From NCBI GenBank assembly GCA_937926025.1, contig CALANQ010000185.1:1-8006 (forward strand): a stretch of DNA of 8,006 bases, in the 5' to 3' direction. Positions 5,722 to 8,006 of this stretch are shown here, in pieces. Position 1 is the first letter of the stretch. Each line of letters opens with the position of its first letter. The notes under the pieces are model-generated. The model saw nothing but the letters and a program-made list of their open reading frames with translations, did not search any database and had not been told where the DNA came from. The stretch is from an uncultured Acidimicrobiales bacterium (GTDB lineage: Bacteria > Actinomycetota > Acidimicrobiia > Acidimicrobiales > Iamiaceae). Position numbers and translations under genes: made by a program.

Positions 5722-7452
5722 ATGCTCGACCACCTGATCACGGGCGGCACCGTCGTCGACGGGACCGGTGCCGCGCCCCGCCTCGCCGATGTCGGCGTGC
5801 GCGACGGTCGGATCGTCTCCATCGCTGATCCCGGGTCGATCACCGAGGATGCGGCCAACCTGATCGATGCCACCGGTCAGCTGGTGATCCCCGGCGTCAT
5901 CGATCCGCACACCCACTACGACGCCCAGCTGTTCTGGGATGGTGGGGCGTCCCCGTCGAACGTCCACGGGGTGACCACCGTCATCGGCGGGAACTGCGGG
6001 TTCACCTTGGCGCCGCTGCGGGCCGAGGACGCTGCCTACACGCGCGAGTTCATGGCCAGCGTCGAGGGCATGTCGGTCGCTGCGCTCGAGGAGGGCGTCC
6101 CGTGGAACTGGGAGACGTTCGAGGAGTACCTCGACCGGCTCGAGGGCCGCATCGGGGTGAACGCCGGCTTCCTGGTGGGCCACAACGCCCTGCGGCGCTA
6201 CGTGATGGGCGCCGAGTCCGTCGGGAACGAGGCATCGGCGGAGCAGATCGAGGCGATGCAGGCTCTGCTCGCCGAGTCGATCCAGGCGGGTGGGCTCGGG
6301 TTCTCCACCACCCTGAGCCGGACCCACTCCGACGGCGATGGGCAGCCGGTGGCGTCGCGCTGGTCCACCAGCGAAGAGCTGCTGGCGCTGTGCGAGGTGG
6401 TGGAGCAGCACCCGGGCACGACCCTCGAGGCCATGACCGACGGCTGCCTGGACCGGTTCTCCGATGAGGAGATCGAGCTGTTCTCGGACATGAGCGCCAC
6501 GGCCAAGCGGCCCCTCAACTGGAACGTGCTGACGATCGACTCCCGAGAGCCCGGGCGGGTGCCCCGCCAGCTGTCGGCGGGCGACGTCGCGTCGGCGAAG
6601 GGCGGTCGGATCGTCGCCCTCACGCTGCCGGTGCAGGTCCCGATGAACATGAGCTTCCTGAACCACTGCGGGCTGTTCCTGATCCCCGGGTGGAAGGATG
6701 TGCTCGGTCTGCCGGTGCCCGAGCGCATCCTGGAGCTCCAGAAGCCCGAGGTCCAGGCCCGGATGCTGGAGCAGGCCCAGTCGCCCGAGGCCGGCGTGTT
6801 CAAGCGCCTGGCGGACTTCGAGAACTACATCATCGGCGACACGTACTCTGCGGCGAACGAGGGCCTGAAGGGCCGACGGGTCGCGGACCTCGCGGCCGAG
6901 CGGGGGGCCGAGGCGTTCGCCACGCTGATCGACATCGTGGTGGCGGACGACCTGCGGACCGTGCTGTGGCCCATCCCGCCGGATGGTGACGATGCCTCGT
7001 GGGAGTTGCGCCGGCAGACCTGGGCTGACGATCGGGCGATGCTCGGCGGCTCCGATGCGGGCGCCCACCTCGACCGGATGTGCGGCGCGCCGTTCCCGAC
7101 CCGGTTCCTGGGCGACACGCTGCGGGGCCGCAAGCTGGTCTCGCTGGAGCGGGCGGTGCAGCTGATGACGCAGGTGCCGGCCGAGCTGTTCGGGCTCGAG
7201 GACCGCGGGCTGATCGCGGAGGGCTTCCACGCCGACATCGTGGTGGTCGACCCCGAGACCGTGGGCTCGGAGCTGGCCGAGCTGGTGCACGACCTGCCTG
7301 GCAACTCGCCTCGCCTCACCGCTGACTCGATCGGCGTGACCCGGGTGCTGGTCAACGGCACGGTGGTCGTGGTGGACGGCAAGCCCACCGGTGAGCTGCC
7401 CGGTTCCATCCTGCGCAGTGGTCGCGATACCCGGACGGTCGCCACGTCGTGA
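5722..7452 (+). CDS. Amidohydrolase-superfamily protein related to N-acyl-D-amino-acid deacylases
   Basis: This 576-residue cytoplasmic metallo-hydrolase has the layout of the D-aminoacylase group, including mycobacterial relatives annotated as D-amino-acid aminohydrolases. The N-terminal beta-sandwich strand (LITGGTVVDGTG, 5-16; IDATGQLVIPGVID, 48-61) leads into DPHTHYD (61-67), with metal-type H63 and H65. GNCGFTLAP (90-98) carries C92, the bridging-cysteine position of D-aminoacylase. GGSDAGAHLD (442-451) carries D445, equivalent to its catalytic Asp. The protein closes with GLIAEGFHADIVVVDP (496-511) and the returning beta-sandwich. The strands that normally supply the two further zinc histidines (about 232-241 and 264-273) contain none, so the tight zinc site appears altered. 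The physiological substrate is unknown; an N-acyl-D-amino acid or related amide is only a family-level guess. The gene stands alone behind its own palindromic operator, suggesting inducible expression. Confidence 0.88.
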   Translation: MLDHLITGGTVVDGTGAAPRLADVGVRDGRIVSIADPGSITEDAANLIDATGQLVIPGVIDPHTHYDAQLFWDGGASPSNVHGVTTVIGGNCGFTLAPLRAEDAAYTREFMASVEGMSVAALEEGVPWNWETFEEYLDRLEGRIGVNAGFLVGHNALRRYVMGAESVGNEASAEQIEAMQALLAESIQAGGLGFSTTLSRTHSDGDGQPVASRWSTSEELLALCEVVEQHPGTTLEAMTDGCLDRFSDEEIELFSDMSATAKRPLNWNVLTIDSREPGRVPRQLSAGDVASAKGGRIVALTLPVQVPMNMSFLNHCGLFLIPGWKDVLGLPVPERILELQKPEVQARMLEQAQSPEAGVFKRLADFENYIIGDTYSAANEGLKGRRVADLAAERGAEAFATLIDIVVADDLRTVLWPIPPDGDDASWELRRQTWADDRAMLGGSDAGAHLDRMCGAPFPTRFLGDTLRGRKLVSLERAVQLMTQVPAELFGLEDRGLIAEGFHADIVVVDPETVGSELAELVHDLPGNSPRLTADSIGVTRVLVNGTVVVVDGKPTGELPGSILRSGRDTRTVATS

Positions 7453-7470
7453 CCGGGCGCATCGGGCGCT

Positions 7471-7505
7471 GACCGAGCCGGGATCGGACCTGGCCGGTCT
7501 CGGTC
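7471..7505. terminator. Terminator-like hairpin between the amidohydrolase and SRPBCC genes
   Basis: GACCGAG (7471-7477) pairs with CTCGGTC (7499-7505). The stem continues as CCGG (7478-7481) with CCGG (7494-7497) after a one-base bulge at 7498, leaving a 12-nt loop. It lies 18 nt past the amidohydrolase stop and just beyond the stop of the convergent SRPBCC gene. No T-tract is present. It probably serves both transcripts. Confidence 0.5.
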
Positions 7506-7508
7506 GGG

Positions 7509-8006
7509 TCAGGTGCTCGGTGCTGCCTGTGCTTCTGCAGCGGCCTTGAGGCGCTGGAGCGTGACGTGCATGCCGTCGGTGAGCTGCTTGCGGCGGATCC
7601 CTTCCAGTGGGAGCGACAGCACCTTCACGATGAGCGGGGAGCTCACGTCTTCCCGCGTCTCGATCACGGTGCAGCCGGTTCCGTCCTGGTTCGCTTCGAA
7701 CCGGTAGGTCCACCGGGCGCCGGACAGGCCGGTGTCGAAGCTGAACGCCCGTCCCCGGTCGGCCTGGCGGATGGTGCTGGTGGTGGACCAGCGCGCCGGG
7801 ATTCCGGCGACCTGCGTCTTGTTCCACCCCTTGAACCGGGCGCCGGGGGCGGCCGTGGTGGCGCCGCCGACCCATGCCGTGCGGTAGCACTCCGGGGACC
7901 ACCGACCCATGTTCGTGATGTCGGCAACCAGGTCGTAGACCTGCTCCGCCGGGGCCTCGATGTCGATCTGCGCGGCGCGGGCAAGGTGGATGACCGCGTG
8001 CGCCTG
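7509..8006 (-). CDS. SRPBCC (polyketide cyclase/START-like) family protein, 5' end outside window
   Basis: The frame is open from the window edge to the stop at 7509-7511, with 165 residues visible and no in-frame start codon before the internal ATG at 7910. That ATG is not the true start: the 32 codons before it encode the typical SRPBCC opening, with a first beta-strand (AAQIDIEAPAEQVYDLVADI) leading into MGRWSPE. The rest matches the helix-grip fold: alternating strands (ARWSTTSTI, RAFSFDTG, ARWTYRFEA, CTVIETRED) and a long C-terminal helix (about the last 45 residues). Family members are usually 140-170 residues, so only a few residues should be missing. The fold makes a hydrophobic ligand-binding cavity, but ligand and function cannot be told from sequence. 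There is no signal peptide in the visible part. The gene converges with the amidohydrolase and shares no operon in view. Confidence 0.85.
   Translation of the reverse strand, partial: QAHAVIHLARAAQIDIEAPAEQVYDLVADITNMGRWSPECYRTAWVGGATTAAPGARFKGWNKTQVAGIPARWSTTSTIRQADRGRAFSFDTGLSGARWTYRFEANQDGTGCTVIETREDVSSPLIVKVLSLPLEGIRRKQLTDGMHVTLQRLKAAAEAQAAPST

Noticed and set aside
5611..7902. Open frame of about 760 codons on the minus strand opposite the amidohydrolase gene
   Set aside because: It is an Arg/His/Gly/Pro-rich composition artefact that also crosses the promoter region and the SRPBCC gene. No family motif is visible.
7509..7910. Start of the SRPBCC gene at the ATG at 7910
   Set aside because: The frame continues without a stop to the window edge, and those upstream codons encode the conserved first strand of the fold, so the true start is outside the window.

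Overview
This window is GC-rich DNA with strong G/C preference at third codon positions, of the kind seen in high-GC Actinomycetota. A SigE-like ECF sigma factor, a monomeric NADP isocitrate dehydrogenase and a mycobacterial-type D-aminoacylase-family amidohydrolase fit that phylum. An acidimicrobial or related lineage is plausible, but nothing here proves it. It reads as ordinary chromosome: I see no transposase, integrase, phage gene, tRNA, rRNA or CRISPR array.

Layout, left to right. Positions 1-99 hold a perfect 32-bp palindrome against the window edge and a probable near-leaderless promoter for metF (100-957, methylenetetrahydrofolate reductase). The metF-sigma gap holds a six-unit tandem repeat of a 9/10-bp motif (971-1027) and a weak ECF-type promoter candidate. 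Next comes a two-gene operon: an ECF sigma factor (best start GTG 1117, end 1605) overlapping by 4 bp a large single-pass membrane protein (1602-3293), which is probably its anti-sigma partner. A perfect GNRA-loop hairpin (3296-3321) separates this operon from the convergent monomeric isocitrate dehydrogenase gene (3338-5566, minus strand). A 155-bp divergent promoter region follows, with a perfect 17-bp TetR-style operator (5688-5704) in front of an amidohydrolase gene (5722-7452, plus). A second hairpin (7471-7505) lies between that gene and a convergent SRPBCC-family gene (7509-8006, minus), which runs off the window edge.

How the parts work together. MetF supplies methyl-tetrahydrofolate for methionine synthesis, and isocitrate dehydrogenase makes 2-oxoglutarate and NADPH in the TCA cycle. 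These are independent housekeeping genes. The sigma/membrane-protein pair looks like an envelope-sensing regulatory unit: the predicted outside part of the membrane protein ends in about 138 residues resembling the P1 head subdomain of the protein-export factor SecD. That is the most interesting feature here. The amidohydrolase appears to have its own repressor site, and the repressor gene is not in the window.
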